From contig JAFBAO010000005.1 in assembly GCA_019247715.1 (NCBI GenBank), forward strand, positions 1 through 40,894: a DNA stretch of 40,894 bases, given 5' to 3'. This document shows, one piece after another, positions 7,813 through 16,759 of the stretch (its first letter is position 1; the number at the start of each line of letters is the position of its first letter). The DNA is from Caulobacteraceae bacterium. Lineage in GTDB: Bacteria; Pseudomonadota; Alphaproteobacteria; Caulobacterales; Caulobacteraceae. A program made the position numbers and the translations under genes. Under the pieces are notes generated by a model. That model saw nothing but the letters and a program-made list of their open reading frames with translations, was not told the origin of the DNA and made no database searches.

Positions 7813-9357
7813 TCAGTAGAGCGGACCCGACTCCATGGGCGGGGCGGGGGCGAATTCGTGACGGTAGCGCTCGACGCCGAGATCGTTGAGGCCCCGCAGC
7901 TCCACGTCGAACCCCCAGAGGTCGCCGACGTAGGCCAGCACCGCCTTGGCCTCCTGTTCGGCCAGAGGGACCTCGTTGTGCATCTTGTGGGTCAGGACGA
8001 GACGCCGGTCGCCGGCCAGATCGGCCTCGGTCACCTGGATGTTGGGATCGCGAAAGCCGGGGTCGTACTGGCTGGCGAGCGCCCGGCGCACATCCCGGTA
8101 GCCGAACTCGTCGTGGATGGCGGCCACCTTGTAGCGCGGCTCGGCCGCGTGGTTCTCCAGCTTGAAAAGCTTCATCTTCCGGATCAGGTGCGGGCTGAGG
8201 TACTGGGCGATGAAGCTGTCGTCCCGGTAGTTGGCCCAGGCCTCCTTCAGCGCCCCCATGGGGTCGCCGCAGCCGGCGATCTCCGGCAGATAGATGCGGT
8301 CCTCGTCAGTGGGCGCCATGGCGGCCCGCTCGATGTCGCACATCATCTCGAAGCCGAGGGCGTAGGGGTTGAGGCCCCCATAGCGGGGATCGTCGAAATC
8401 GGGCTGGAAGACCACGGCCGTGTGGCTGGTGAGGAACTCCAGCATCGCCCCCTCGCTGATCTTCCCGAGGTCGAAGAGCCGGTTCATGATCTTGTAGTGG
8501 ACGTAGGTGGCGCAGCCCTCGTTCATCACCTTGGTCTGGCGCTGCGGGAAGAAGTACTGGGAGATGTTGCGCACGATGCGGAGCAACTCGCGCTCCCAAT
8601 CGCGCAGGTTCGGGGAAAACTTCTCGAGGAAATAGAGCAGGTTCTCCTCGGGCAGGGAGGGCGCGCCGCGGCGTGGCTCCAGCCGCTTCGCAGGCTTGGC
8701 GGCGCCCTTGCGGGAGGGCGGCAAGGTCCGCCAGAGGTCGCTGAAGTTTTCCCGGGCGTGCGCCTCGCGCGCCTCGGCTCTCGCCTGCTCCTGGGAAAGG
8801 CTCGGCCGCGCCCGCCGCCCGTAGCGGTTGACCCCCTGGTCCATCAGCGCATGGGCGGTGTCAAGAATCCGCTCGACGGCGGTGATCCCGTGCCGCTCCT
8901 CGCAGCGGGCGATATAGCTCTTGGCGAAGTTCAGATAGTCGAGGATGCCGCTGGCGTCGGTCTGCTCCTTGAACAGATAGTTGTTCTTGAAGAAGTGGTT
9001 ATGACCGAACGCGGCGTGCGCCATCACCAGCGCCTGCATCGTCATGGTGTTCTCTTCCATGATGTAGGAGATGCAGGGATTGGAATTGATGACGATCTCG
9101 TAGGCGAGGCCGCTATAGCCCTTGCGGTACATGGCCTCGTCGCGGGCAAAGCGCTTTCCGAACGACCAGTGGTGGTAGAAGACCGGCATTCCGATCGAGG
9201 AATAGGCGTCGAGCATCTGTTCGGAGCTGATCAGCTCGACCTGGTTCGGATAGGGGTCGAGCCCCATCTCGCGCACGGCGACATCCTCGATCGCATCGTA
9301 GGTGCGCTTCAAGGTGTCGAAGGTCCACTCGCCCGTGTCGAACAGCAGCTGACTCAT
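7813..9357 (-). CDS. SpoVR family protein
   Basis: This 514-residue protein matches the SpoVR/YcgB family from end to end: WTFDTLKRTYDAIEDVA near the start, the histidine-rich YHHWSFGKRF and HAAFGHNHFFKNNY segments, and FPQRQTKVMNEGCATYVH in the second half. The family was named for spore cortex formation in Bacillus, but in non-sporulating proteobacteria it always travels with yeaH and prkA; its biochemical function is unresolved. The central stretch around residues 180-240 is charged and variable, probably a linker. It is the third gene of the prkA operon, 19 bases after yeaH. Confidence 0.93.
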   Translation of the reverse strand: MSQLLFDTGEWTFDTLKRTYDAIEDVAVREMGLDPYPNQVELISSEQMLDAYSSIGMPVFYHHWSFGKRFARDEAMYRKGYSGLAYEIVINSNPCISYIMEENTMTMQALVMAHAAFGHNHFFKNNYLFKEQTDASGILDYLNFAKSYIARCEERHGITAVERILDTAHALMDQGVNRYGRRARPSLSQEQARAEAREAHARENFSDLWRTLPPSRKGAAKPAKRLEPRRGAPSLPEENLLYFLEKFSPNLRDWERELLRIVRNISQYFFPQRQTKVMNEGCATYVHYKIMNRLFDLGKISEGAMLEFLTSHTAVVFQPDFDDPRYGGLNPYALGFEMMCDIERAAMAPTDEDRIYLPEIAGCGDPMGALKEAWANYRDDSFIAQYLSPHLIRKMKLFKLENHAAEPRYKVAAIHDEFGYRDVRRALASQYDPGFRDPNIQVTEADLAGDRRLVLTHKMHNEVPLAEQEAKAVLAYVGDLWGFDVELRGLNDLGVERYRHEFAPAPPMESGPLY

Positions 9358-9376
9358 CTGGAGGGGCTTTCGAGCA

Positions 9377-10690
9377 TCAGGCGGCGGCGTTGCGGGCCTT
9401 GGCGAACAACTGGTGGAAGACGGGGAAGACGTCGGCCTTGGAGAAGACCCGCTTCATGGCGAAGTTCGGCCGGTCCACGGCCACCGACTGGTAGTCCTTC
9501 CAGAGCTCGCTGACGTTCAGGCTTGAGAGAAAGATCTCGGCTTGTCGCCGATCGTAGACCTCCACATAGGCGAAGTATTGGCAGATCGGCAGGATCTGGG
9601 TGGTGAGCAGCTCGATGCAGGTCTGGCTGTCGCTCGAGTAGTTGTCGCCGTCGGAGGCCTGGGCGGCGTAGATGTTCCAGTCGTCGACGGGATAGCGCTC
9701 GTCGACGATCCGGCGCATCTCCGCCAGGGCGGTGGAGACGACCGTGCCGCCGGTCTCGGCGCTGCGGAAGAAGGTTTCCTCGTCGACCTCCTTGGCCTCC
9801 GAGGTGTGGCGGATGAAGACGATGTCGACGTGCTCGTACTGGCGGGTCAGGAAGAGGTGGAGGAGCAGGAAGAAGCGCTTGGCGAGATCCTTCATATCCT
9901 CGGTCATCGAGCCTGAGACGTCCATCAGGCAGAACATCACCGCCTGGGCGCTGGGCTGCGGCGTGGCCTCGAACCGGTTGAAGCGAAGGTCGACGGGGTC
10001 GATGTAGGCGATCCGGCGGCTGCGGGCCTCCTTCTTCTCGCGCTCGAGCCACAGGGCCCCCAGCTTCTCGTCCTCTTCCGGGGTGCGTTCGCTCATCGCC
10101 TCGAGCTCGGCGATCTCGGCCTCCAGCCGCGCGAAATCGTCCGACTTCGGGCGCCGGAGCGATATCCGCCGCGCCAGGCTCTTTCGCATGGTGCGCAGCA
10201 GGTTGAGGTTCGAGGGCGAGCCGGTGGGGCTATGGCCGGCCCGGCGGTAGCGGACGACCGAGGTGTCCTTCAGCTGCGCCTTGGCCAGGTCCGGCAGCTC
10301 GAGCTCCTCGAACAGGACGTCGAGGTACTCCTCGGCGCTGATCGTGAAGCGGAAGCTGTCTTCCCCCTCGCCGTCGGGGGAAGCCTGGGACCCCTTCTCC
10401 CCCCGGCCGCTCTTGGGCTTGGGCAAGGTGTCGCCGCGGACGAACTCCTTGTTGCCGGGCAACACCTGGTCCCGGTCCCCCCCCTCGGCCGAGTGGCGAA
10501 GGCGCGGCTCGGCGATCCGCTTGACCGGTATGTCTACGACTTCCTTGCTCCCGACGTCGCCGAGCGCGCGATCCTTGATCGAGCGGACCACCGCCTCGCG
10601 GATCGTCGCCTTGGCGAGCCGAATGAACCTTTGCCGGTTGGGAAGGCTCTTTCCGCTCGGGTTCAGCCGACGATCGATGATGTTCATCAT
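9377..10690 (-). CDS. YeaH/YhbH family protein (DUF444, VWA-like)
   Basis: 437 residues with the DUF444 layout. It has a basic N-terminus (MNIIDRRLNPSGKSLPNRQRF), an unstructured Gly/Glu-rich segment around 85-115, and a C-terminal von Willebrand A-like domain with a MIDAS-type motif DVSGSM at 257-262 and FIRHTSEAKEVDEETFF further on. The role is unknown; E. coli YeaH is a stress and stationary-phase partner of the kinase YeaG. The gene lies 6 bases downstream of prkA and 19 bases upstream of spoVR. Two adjacent ATGs (10690 and 10687) could start it. Confidence 0.93.
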   Translation of the reverse strand: MMNIIDRRLNPSGKSLPNRQRFIRLAKATIREAVVRSIKDRALGDVGSKEVVDIPVKRIAEPRLRHSAEGGDRDQVLPGNKEFVRGDTLPKPKSGRGEKGSQASPDGEGEDSFRFTISAEEYLDVLFEELELPDLAKAQLKDTSVVRYRRAGHSPTGSPSNLNLLRTMRKSLARRISLRRPKSDDFARLEAEIAELEAMSERTPEEDEKLGALWLEREKKEARSRRIAYIDPVDLRFNRFEATPQPSAQAVMFCLMDVSGSMTEDMKDLAKRFFLLLHLFLTRQYEHVDIVFIRHTSEAKEVDEETFFRSAETGGTVVSTALAEMRRIVDERYPVDDWNIYAAQASDGDNYSSDSQTCIELLTTQILPICQYFAYVEVYDRRQAEIFLSSLNVSELWKDYQSVAVDRPNFAMKRVFSKADVFPVFHQLFAKARNAAA

Positions 10691-10696
10691 CGCCGG

Positions 10697-12676
10697 TCAG
10701 CCCGCCTTGTCGACCCGCATGTACCACTCGACGAGACGGCGGGTCTGGCGGGCGGTGTAGCCGCGGCTCACCATCCGCTCCACGAAGTCGTTGTGCTTCT
10801 TCTCGGTGTCCTTGTCCCCCTTCGTAGAGAAGCTGATTACCGGCAACAGATCCTCGACCTGGCTGAACATCCGCTTCTCGATCACCTCGCGGACCTTCTC
10901 GTAGGAGGTCCAGGACGGGTTCTTGCCGCCCCGAGCGGCGCGGGCCCGGAGGGCGAACTTGACCACCTCGTTGCGGAAATCCTTGGGGTTGGCGATGCCC
11001 GCCGGCTTCTCGATCTTCGAAAGCTCCTGGTCGAGCATCTTGCGGTCGAAGAGCTCGCCGGTGTCGGGGTCCTTGAAGTCCTGGTCCTCGACCCAGGCGT
11101 CGGCGTAGGCGACGTAGCGGTCGAAGAGGTTCTGGCCGTAGTCGCCATAGCTCTCCAGGTAGGCCTTCTGGATCTCGTTGCCGATGAACTCGGCGTAGCG
11201 GGGGGCGAGCTCGCTCTTGATGAACTCCAGGTACTGTTTCTCCATCGATTCCGGGTACTGGGCGCGCCGGATCGACTGCTCCAGCACGTACATCAGGTGC
11301 ACCGGGTCGGCGGCGACCTCCTCATTGTCGAAGTTGAAGGTCTCGGCCAGGACCTTGAAGGCGAACCGGGTCGAGACCCCGGTCATCCCCTCGTCGACGC
11401 CGGCCATGTCGCGATATTCCTGCATCGACTTGGCCTTGGGGTCGACGTCCTTCAGGTTCTCGCCGTTGTAGACGCGCATCTTGGAGTAGAGGTTTGAATT
11501 CTCGTGCTCCTTGAGGCGCGAGAGCACGCAGAACCGCGAGAGCATGTCGAGCGTGCCCGGCGCGCAGGGCGCACTGGAGAGATCGCTGGACTGCAGCAAC
11601 TTCGTGTAGATCTCGCCTTCCTCGTTGGTGCGCAGGCAGTAGGGGACGTTGACCACACAGATCCGGTCAATCAGCGCTTCGTTGTTCTTGTTGTTCTTGA
11701 AGCTCTGCCACTCGGATTCGTTCGAGTGAGCGAGCACGATGCCCTGGTAAGGGATCGCCCCGACGCTCTCGGTGCCGACGTAGTTGCCCTCCTGGGTGGC
11801 GGTCAGCAGCGGGTGCAGGATCTTGATCGGCGCCTTGAACATCTCGACGAACTCGAGGAGCCCCTGGGTCGTGAGGTTGAGGCCGCCGCTGTAGGAATAG
11901 GCGTCCGGGTCGTTCTGGCCGAAGAACTCCAGCTTGCGGATGTCGACCTTGCCCACCAGGGAGGAGATGTCCTGGTTGTTGTCGTCGCCCGGCTCGGTCT
12001 TGGCGACGCAGATCTGGTTGAGCTTGGAGGGCATCAGCCGGACGACGGTGAACTTGGAGATGTCGCCGTCGAACTCCTGAACGCGCTTGACCGCCCAGGG
12101 CGACATCAGGCCGGTGAGGTAGCGGCTCGGGATGCCGTAGCGGTCCTCGAGGAGGGGCCCCAGCCGCTCCGGATCGAAGAGGCCGAGCGGCGATTCGAAC
12201 ACCGGGCTGATCTGATCGCCGGCCTTCAGCGCGTAGATGGGCAGCTGCTCCATCAGCGTCTTCAGCCGCTCGGCCAGCGAGGACTTGCCGCCGCCCACCG
12301 GCCCCAGCAGGTAGAGGATCTGCTTGCGCTCCTCGAGGCCCTGGGCCGCGTGCTTGAAGAAGCCGACGATCCGCTCGATGGTCTCCTCCATGCCGAAGAA
12401 GTCCGAGAAGGTCGGATAGCGCTTGATCGACCGGTTCATGAAGATCCGGCCGAGCCGCGGGTCGGTGGAGGTGTCGATCACCTCGGGCTCGCCGATCGCG
12501 GCGATCATCCGCTCGGCGGCGTTGGCGAAGGTGGTAGAGTTGTCGCGGCAAAGCGTCAGATAATCCCGCAACGACAGCTCGGTCTGCTTTCGACTCTCGA
12601 ATAAGGTCGAATACAGATCAAATACGTCCTGTTGGGGGCTTACCATGTTCATTGGGTTCACCGTGGGGAGGTCCAT
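10697..12676 (-). CDS. prkA: PrkA/YeaG family serine protein kinase
   Basis: About 659 residues matching PrkA throughout: a AAA-like N-terminal domain with Walker A GPVGGGKSS, DPRLGRIFMNRSIKRYP before it, LAHSNESEWQSFKNNKNNEA in the sensor region, and the C-terminal kinase-like part with VSTRFAFKVLAETFNFD. The start is uncertain. The frame opens at TTG 12691; ATG codons lie at 12676, 12652 and 12646, none with a good ribosome site. The family's conserved N-terminus (DVFDLYSTLFE) begins shortly after 12646, so a shorter product is possible. It leads the prkA-yeaH-spoVR operon and has a long upstream region with an imperfect EcfG-like site. Confidence 0.92.
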   Translation of the reverse strand: MDLPTVNPMNMVSPQQDVFDLYSTLFESRKQTELSLRDYLTLCRDNSTTFANAAERMIAAIGEPEVIDTSTDPRLGRIFMNRSIKRYPTFSDFFGMEETIERIVGFFKHAAQGLEERKQILYLLGPVGGGKSSLAERLKTLMEQLPIYALKAGDQISPVFESPLGLFDPERLGPLLEDRYGIPSRYLTGLMSPWAVKRVQEFDGDISKFTVVRLMPSKLNQICVAKTEPGDDNNQDISSLVGKVDIRKLEFFGQNDPDAYSYSGGLNLTTQGLLEFVEMFKAPIKILHPLLTATQEGNYVGTESVGAIPYQGIVLAHSNESEWQSFKNNKNNEALIDRICVVNVPYCLRTNEEGEIYTKLLQSSDLSSAPCAPGTLDMLSRFCVLSRLKEHENSNLYSKMRVYNGENLKDVDPKAKSMQEYRDMAGVDEGMTGVSTRFAFKVLAETFNFDNEEVAADPVHLMYVLEQSIRRAQYPESMEKQYLEFIKSELAPRYAEFIGNEIQKAYLESYGDYGQNLFDRYVAYADAWVEDQDFKDPDTGELFDRKMLDQELSKIEKPAGIANPKDFRNEVVKFALRARAARGGKNPSWTSYEKVREVIEKRMFSQVEDLLPVISFSTKGDKDTEKKHNDFVERMVSRGYTARQTRRLVEWYMRVDKAG

Positions 12677-12691
12677 GAGAGACTGCAGCAA

Positions 12692-13277
12692 GCCGCGCGG
12701 GCGCCGCGCGTTGCAGGTTGTCTAACCAGAGGGTAGGCGCGCCTGGACGCAGAAGCATGCACGCGTGTGTGCAAATGTACGATCCGACCGAGAACAAGGC
12801 GACTTAAGTCGTTCATACGTTCTTCTCAGCTAATGGGAGAATACTCCATCTTGTTCCCCAGTTCGTAAACTAGAGCGAAGCCGAAAGGGCATCTTAAGCC
12901 TCCCAGCGAGCGCTCCGGCTCTGGGCTTCGATGTCGTCTCCCTTACTTGCGGAACGGGACTAGAACCGAATCACTACAACCATCCTCACTCCTTCCGGGT
13001 TCCAGGTGAAGGGGTCCTTGCCACGGCGCCGCTGTGTCTCGGCGCCGCAGTCAGCCGGACGCCGGAATCCGGCGGGCTTTTCCCTCGACGGCCGAAAGTT
13101 AGCCCAAAGTTTCGGCAAATGAACGGCGGCGGGCGACTTTGGCTTGAGCGCCTTGCCAAGCGGCGCCGGCGAGTCGGCGGCGAGGCGAACCCGGCCGGGC
13201 TGCAATCTTGCCGGCGCCGGCGCCGAGCGGGCCGGAGGAGGTTCCGGTCCGGCCGCCTTTCGCGCTAGGTTGCTCCC
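12692..13277. other. Intergenic region between prkA and the LLM gene, no gene seen
   Basis: 586 bases with no convincing coding frame. The prkA-proximal half (about 12720-12960) is visibly less GC-rich than its surroundings, as expected of a regulatory region. It holds the 10-base palindrome GACTTAAGTC at 12801-12810 and an imperfect EcfG-like promoter. CGCCGGAATCCGGCG near 13068-13082, followed by GGCTTTT, could fold into a short hairpin. A long frame on the minus strand across this region and the LLM gene has no family resemblance and is discounted. Confidence 0.6.
12832..12857 (-). promoter_or_regulatory. Imperfect EcfG-like promoter upstream of prkA
   Basis: On the minus strand GGAAC (12857-12853) is followed after 17 bases by CATT (12835-12832), one mismatch from the CGTT expected for EcfG. 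A start near 12825 would give a leader of about 150 bases. PrkA operons are stress-induced in other bacteria, which makes the site plausible, but the -10 mismatch keeps confidence low. Confidence 0.3.
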
Positions 13278-14171
13278 ATGAGCACCGCATCCGCCCCCGC
13301 CACGAGAGCCGCCGACAGCCTGGGCCGGGTCGGCATATGGACCGGCGAATTCCGCTCGGCCGAGCGCGCCGAGGTCCAGAAGGCCGCCGCCGAACTGGAC
13401 GGCCTCGGCTTCGGGGCCATCTGGGTCCCCGGCGGCGTCGGCGGCGACATCCTGGGCGACATGGATCGGCTGCTGACCGCGGCGCCCCGCGCCGTCATCG
13501 CCACCGGCATCGTCAATGTCTGGAAGCACGAGCCGGCGGAGATCGGAACCTGGTGGCGGGGCCTGCCGCCCGAGCGCCAGGCGCGCGTCATGCTGGGCCT
13601 CGGGATCAGTCACGGGCCGCTGATCGGGGAGTCCTACGGTCGCCCGATCGAGACCATGGCCGCCTATCTCGACAAGCTGGACGCGGAAGGCGTGGCGGTG
13701 GAGCGGCGCTGCCTGGCCGCGCTCGGACCGAAGATGCTCGACCTGTCGCGGGAGCGTTCCGCCGGCGCCCACCCTTACCTCACGACCCCCGAGCACACGC
13801 GCGTGGCGCGCCAGCGGCTCGGGCCGGACGCGCTGCTGGCGCCTGAGCAGGGGGTGATCCTGGAGACTGACGCCGGCCGGGCCAGGCAGATCGCGCGCGG
13901 CGCGCTCGGCCTCTACATGCGACTGCCCAACTACGTGAACAACTGGCGACGGCTCGGCTTCTCGGAGGCGGACGTCACCGGGCCCAGCGACGGCCTGCTG
14001 GACGCGCTGTTCGCCTGGGGCGGCCTCGACCGGATCGCCGAGCGGGTGGAGGCGCATCTGGCGGCCGGGGCCAACCACGTGTGCTTGCAGGTCATCGACG
14101 CGGCCCCGCGCGGCGGCGCGGACCTCGGCGCCCTGCGCCAGGCCTGGCGCGAGCTCGCAAAAATCCTTTAG
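13278..14171 (+). CDS. LLM class (luciferase-like) flavin-dependent oxidoreductase
   Basis: A 297-residue TIM-barrel protein of the luciferase-like monooxygenase family, F420-type by resemblance (GRVGIWTGEFRSAERAEVQKAA at the N-terminus, then ELDGLGFGAIWVPGG, IATGIVNVW, and RVMLGLGISHGPLIGESYGRPI). It probably reduces or oxidises a small substrate with FMNH2 or F420H2; no substrate can be named. The ATG at 13278 has only a weak ribosome site. The gene stands alone, followed by a bidirectional hairpin terminator. Confidence 0.85.
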   Translation: MSTASAPATRAADSLGRVGIWTGEFRSAERAEVQKAAAELDGLGFGAIWVPGGVGGDILGDMDRLLTAAPRAVIATGIVNVWKHEPAEIGTWWRGLPPERQARVMLGLGISHGPLIGESYGRPIETMAAYLDKLDAEGVAVERRCLAALGPKMLDLSRERSAGAHPYLTTPEHTRVARQRLGPDALLAPEQGVILETDAGRARQIARGALGLYMRLPNYVNNWRRLGFSEADVTGPSDGLLDALFAWGGLDRIAERVEAHLAAGANHVCLQVIDAAPRGGADLGALRQAWRELAKIL

Positions 14172-14183
14172 GCCCGAAAACAA

Positions 14184-14216
14184 ACGCGCGCCGGCCGCAC
14201 TATGGCCGACGCGCGT
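14184..14216 (-). terminator. Rho-independent terminator between convergent genes
   Basis: A 13-bp stem (14184-14196 with 14204-14216, one mismatch) closes a 7-base loop. On the minus strand it is followed by TTTGTTTT, giving a good U-tract for the secreted-protein gene that ends at 14250. On the plus strand the tail is weaker, but the hairpin lies 13 bases after the LLM stop and may serve both. Confidence 0.7.
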
Positions 14217-14249
14217 CTCTCGCCCCCATATCGCCCCGGGCGGAGCTCT

Positions 14250-15119
14250 TTAGAAGGCGACCCCGCCGACGCCGCCGTCGAGGCTGATGGTTCCGGCGGC
14301 GACGTCGTGGGTCTCTCGATAGGCGGTGTATCTCTCGACGGTGGCGATGGTGAGCACCTTCACCCCGGCCCCGAAGCGGCGCAGCAGCGAGCGCTCGTTG
14401 CAGTCGCGGGCGGGCTTCTGGGGGCGGCATTCCAGCCGTCCGCCGCCGTGGCCGGGGACGTGGTAGAGGGCCTCGCCCTTGCGGCAACTGATGGTCTGGC
14501 CGCCCTCGAAGGAGACGTGCTCGCTCCAGTGGGCGATGGTGACCTGCATGTGGGTCCCGGCGATGCAGCGGTAGAGCTCGCCGTCATAGGTCTCCTCGAC
14601 GTCCCGGTCCGGGAAGACCTGCGAGGCCGGGTGGGGGACCTCCTTGTCGTCGAAGCAGAAGGCCTGAATCACCACCTTCTCGTACATGGCGCGCTCGGCC
14701 TGGTAGGCGAGGCGCTCGCCCCCCTCGACGTGGAGCTCCTGGGGCGCGGCGGAGGGGGCGCTGTAAAAGCCGCCGCCTCCTCCGCCGCCGGAGAATACCG
14801 TGGACGCGGCCGAGCCGCCGCCGAGCCCCGCCGCCGCCGCCACCGCCGAAGCGTTGGCGTTGGCCGTCGCGCTGGAGCTGGCGCTGGCGTTGGAGCTGGA
14901 ATGAGAGCTGGAGTTCGAGCTCGACTTGGCGACCGCCTGCACCGTCACGTTGACGTTGATGTTCTGGTGCTGGTGCTGGTGTTGCTGCGGGGGCGGCGGC
15001 GGGGGGGGCTTATGGCAGCCGCAGTCCGCGCCGGTTCCCCCGGCGATGCTGGCCGATCCCGACATGAGCCAAAGGGCGCAACCGATGCCGGCCACCCACT
15101 GAATCGTCCTGCCGTTCAT
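14250..15119 (-). CDS. Secreted low-complexity protein with C-terminal Cys-containing domain
   Basis: 289 residues. A signal peptide (about 1-26, ending SASIAGG) is followed by ADCGCHKP, then a seven-proline run and a QHQHQHQN/NVNVTV repeat. Next come a Ser/Asn-rich stretch, an Ala-rich stretch and a seven-glycine run, to about residue 118. The remaining ~170 residues look globular, with cysteines at FCFDDKE, YRCIAG, ISCRKGE, LECRP and RDCNE, and end in GVGGVAF. I do not recognise a characterised family; similar His/Gln-Asn-Val and Ser-rich secreted proteins occur in Caulobacterales as far as I recall. A surface or envelope role is a guess. It has its own terminator. Confidence 0.75.
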   Translation of the reverse strand: MNGRTIQWVAGIGCALWLMSGSASIAGGTGADCGCHKPPPPPPPQQHQHQHQNINVNVTVQAVAKSSSNSSSHSSSNASASSSATANANASAVAAAAGLGGGSAASTVFSGGGGGGGFYSAPSAAPQELHVEGGERLAYQAERAMYEKVVIQAFCFDDKEVPHPASQVFPDRDVEETYDGELYRCIAGTHMQVTIAHWSEHVSFEGGQTISCRKGEALYHVPGHGGGRLECRPQKPARDCNERSLLRRFGAGVKVLTIATVERYTAYRETHDVAAGTISLDGGVGGVAF

Positions 15120-15243
15120 CCACGGCTCCCCCTGAAGCGTCGCCGTAGACGCGGCGCCGAATGTTCCGATTTGGCGCCGATCCGCACCGGCCGAACCCGC
15201 CGGTGCAAGCGGCGTGCACCCCAGGGGGTCGGTCTATCCGAGC

Positions 15244-15269
15244 GAAACTTCGCCGCGGCTGGCGGCGTT
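15244..15269 (+). promoter_or_regulatory. Near-consensus EcfG promoter upstream of the receiver-domain gene
   Basis: GAAAC at 15244-15248 (one mismatch to GGAAC) is followed after 17 bases by CGTT at 15266-15269. It lies about 90 bases before the ATG of the response regulator. One mismatch in a GC-rich region could be chance. Confidence 0.3.
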
Positions 15270-15358
15270 GGCTTTCTTACAAATGTTAGGGAGTGTGACC
15301 GGCCGCGGCGCGGCGTTCGTGCGAGGGGCGGGTCGACCAGGAGTCGTACGAGGCCGCC

Positions 15359-15706
15359 ATGTGTCACGTCCTCATCATCGAAGACAATCTCATCGCCGCC
15401 CTCGATATCCGCGAGGTGCTTCGCGAGGCGGGGGCCACCTCCTTCGCCTACGCCGGATCCGAGGACGAGGCGGTCGCGGCGGCCAAGGTCGATCCTCCGG
15501 ACCTGATCACCGCCGACGTGAGCCTGGCGGGCGGCTCCGGCCCCGAGGCGGTGCGGCGGATCGAGGCGCGGCTCGGGTCGCGGCCGGTCATCTTCATCAC
15601 CGGGGCGCCGGACCGCCGGCTGGTCCGCGAGCGGCATCTGGTGATCGGGAAGCCGTTCGCGACGAATCGCCTTTCGGCGGCGTTCCGCTCGATCGCCCCG
15701 GTCTGA
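15359..15706 (+). CDS. Single-domain response regulator (receiver only)
   Basis: 115 residues forming one CheY-like receiver domain. Acidic pocket E8/D9 (VLIIEDN), phospho-acceptor D53 (TADVSL), T81 (FITG) and K98 (GKPF) are all in place, so it should be phosphorylatable. There is no output domain. Such stand-alone receivers act as phosphate sinks or by protein binding; several in alphaproteobacteria tune stress or cell-cycle kinases. A hybrid histidine kinase lies 1.1 kb downstream on the other strand, but pairing is not shown. A near-consensus EcfG site precedes it. Confidence 0.88.
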   Translation: MCHVLIIEDNLIAALDIREVLREAGATSFAYAGSEDEAVAAAKVDPPDLITADVSLAGGSGPEAVRRIEARLGSRPVIFITGAPDRRLVRERHLVIGKPFATNRLSAAFRSIAPV

Positions 15707-15796
15707 GACGCATGGCTGCGGCGCTTCGGCGCGCCTGCTCGCGAGGCGGCCCGCTCGCCTCGTGGCGTGGACTTCTCCAGGTTGGAGTCTGTGGCA

Positions 15797-16342
15797 ATGA
15801 GTCGAGCATCGCGCCTGGCGCTGGCCGTCGCGGCCTCGGTCCTGGTTTCGTGGCTGGCGGCGGCCCCGCCGGCGTCGGCGAAGACCCAGTTCTTCGCCTA
15901 TGACGGGCCGAACGCGGTGCGCGAAGGCGGCGGCGGCGCCAAGAAGGTAGTCGACGGGGTGGAATTCTGGATCGACGGCGCGCCGCCGCATAGGTTCCAG
16001 ATCCTGGGCTCCATCCAGGACGCGCGGCTGAGGGGCGGGATCCTCGGGGCCATCTCCATGTCGAACCTGGAGCACGATATCGCCCGGCGGGCGCGCGCGG
16101 CCGGCGGCGATGCGGTCATCCTTTCCGACGCCCATGATCACGTATTCGCCGAGGTAGGCTCCTCGGTGGGCGGGTTCTCGATCGGGGGCGGGGGCTTTGG
16201 CGGTTCCGTCGGCTTCGGCGAACCCATCGCGCGCCACACGTCGCTCTACACGGTGGTGCGGTACCTCCCGGACGCGCCGCAAGGCCCCTCGGAGCCGCCG
16301 CCGATCCTGGCGCCGCCGGTCCCCCCGCCCGCGGGGCGCTGA
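15797..16342 (+). CDS. Secreted hypothetical protein
   Basis: 181 residues starting at ATG 15797, with GGAG about 10 bases upstream; a GTG/ATG further upstream is less likely because the signal peptide begins here. The signal peptide spans about 1-28 (LAVAASVLVSWLAAAPPASA, cut before KTQFFAY). The mature part has a conserved-looking core, HRFQILGSIQDAR, then ARRARAAGGDAVILSDA, reminiscent of small periplasmic or lipoprotein families in which a GGDAV loop follows a helix. It continues with a Gly-rich stretch and a Pro-rich tail. No function can be assigned. Confidence 0.7.
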   Translation: MSRASRLALAVAASVLVSWLAAAPPASAKTQFFAYDGPNAVREGGGGAKKVVDGVEFWIDGAPPHRFQILGSIQDARLRGGILGAISMSNLEHDIARRARAAGGDAVILSDAHDHVFAEVGSSVGGFSIGGGGFGGSVGFGEPIARHTSLYTVVRYLPDAPQGPSEPPPILAPPVPPPAGR

Positions 16343-16459
16343 GTTTTGCCCGCCCGAGCAAGAAATCGCCGGGCGCCGGGCTTTGGCCCTTCACGCCGAA
16401 GCTTCGATGGCTAAGATGCGGGGCGCCGGGGGGTCCAACTCAAAGTGGACCGGGCGCCG

Positions 16460-16729
16460 ATGACGATCCGCATTCCCTCCGTGACCTGCGTGGCGCGCGG
16501 TCACCTCTGGCGGCTGAGCCGCCGCGACAAGCTCCAGCTCGTCTGCAGGGTGTGCGGGCGACGCCAGGCCGAGCCCGAGCCGGCCGTCCCCACGGTCCCG
16601 GCCGAACAGGAGACGCTAGCCTCGCCCTTGTGGCGCCGGCGCCGACTGGCGGAGCCGCCTGAAACGCCGCCGCTGAGCGTCCGTCGCGCCGAGTTCATCA
16701 AGGCTTTCTGCGCCGGGGCGACCTGGTAA
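16460..16729 (+). CDS. Small zinc-ribbon-like hypothetical protein
   Basis: 89 residues from ATG 16460 (GTG at 16445 is an alternative; neither has a strong ribosome site). The N-terminal half carries CVARGHLWRLSRRDK followed by LVCRVCGRRQ, a Cys-His...Cys-x2-Cys arrangement that could bind one zinc. The C-terminal half is Pro/Glu- then Arg-rich, ending FIKAFCAGATW. Codon use fits the neighbourhood. A real but unknown gene is likely. Confidence 0.55.
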   Translation: MTIRIPSVTCVARGHLWRLSRRDKLQLVCRVCGRRQAEPEPAVPTVPAEQETLASPLWRRRRLAEPPETPPLSVRRAEFIKAFCAGATW

Positions 16730-16759
16730 GGCTCGGTCAGAGCGGCGCGGCGGCCCCAG

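Noticed and set aside
12978..13003. GGAAC-N17-GGTT on the minus strand upstream of prkA
   Set aside because: One mismatch in the -10 and over 300 bases from the gene; a closer candidate of equal quality exists.
12960..14183. 407-codon minus-strand frame across the LLM gene
   Set aside because: No family resemblance; composition typical of antisense frames in GC-rich DNA, and it covers a recognisable LLM oxidoreductase.
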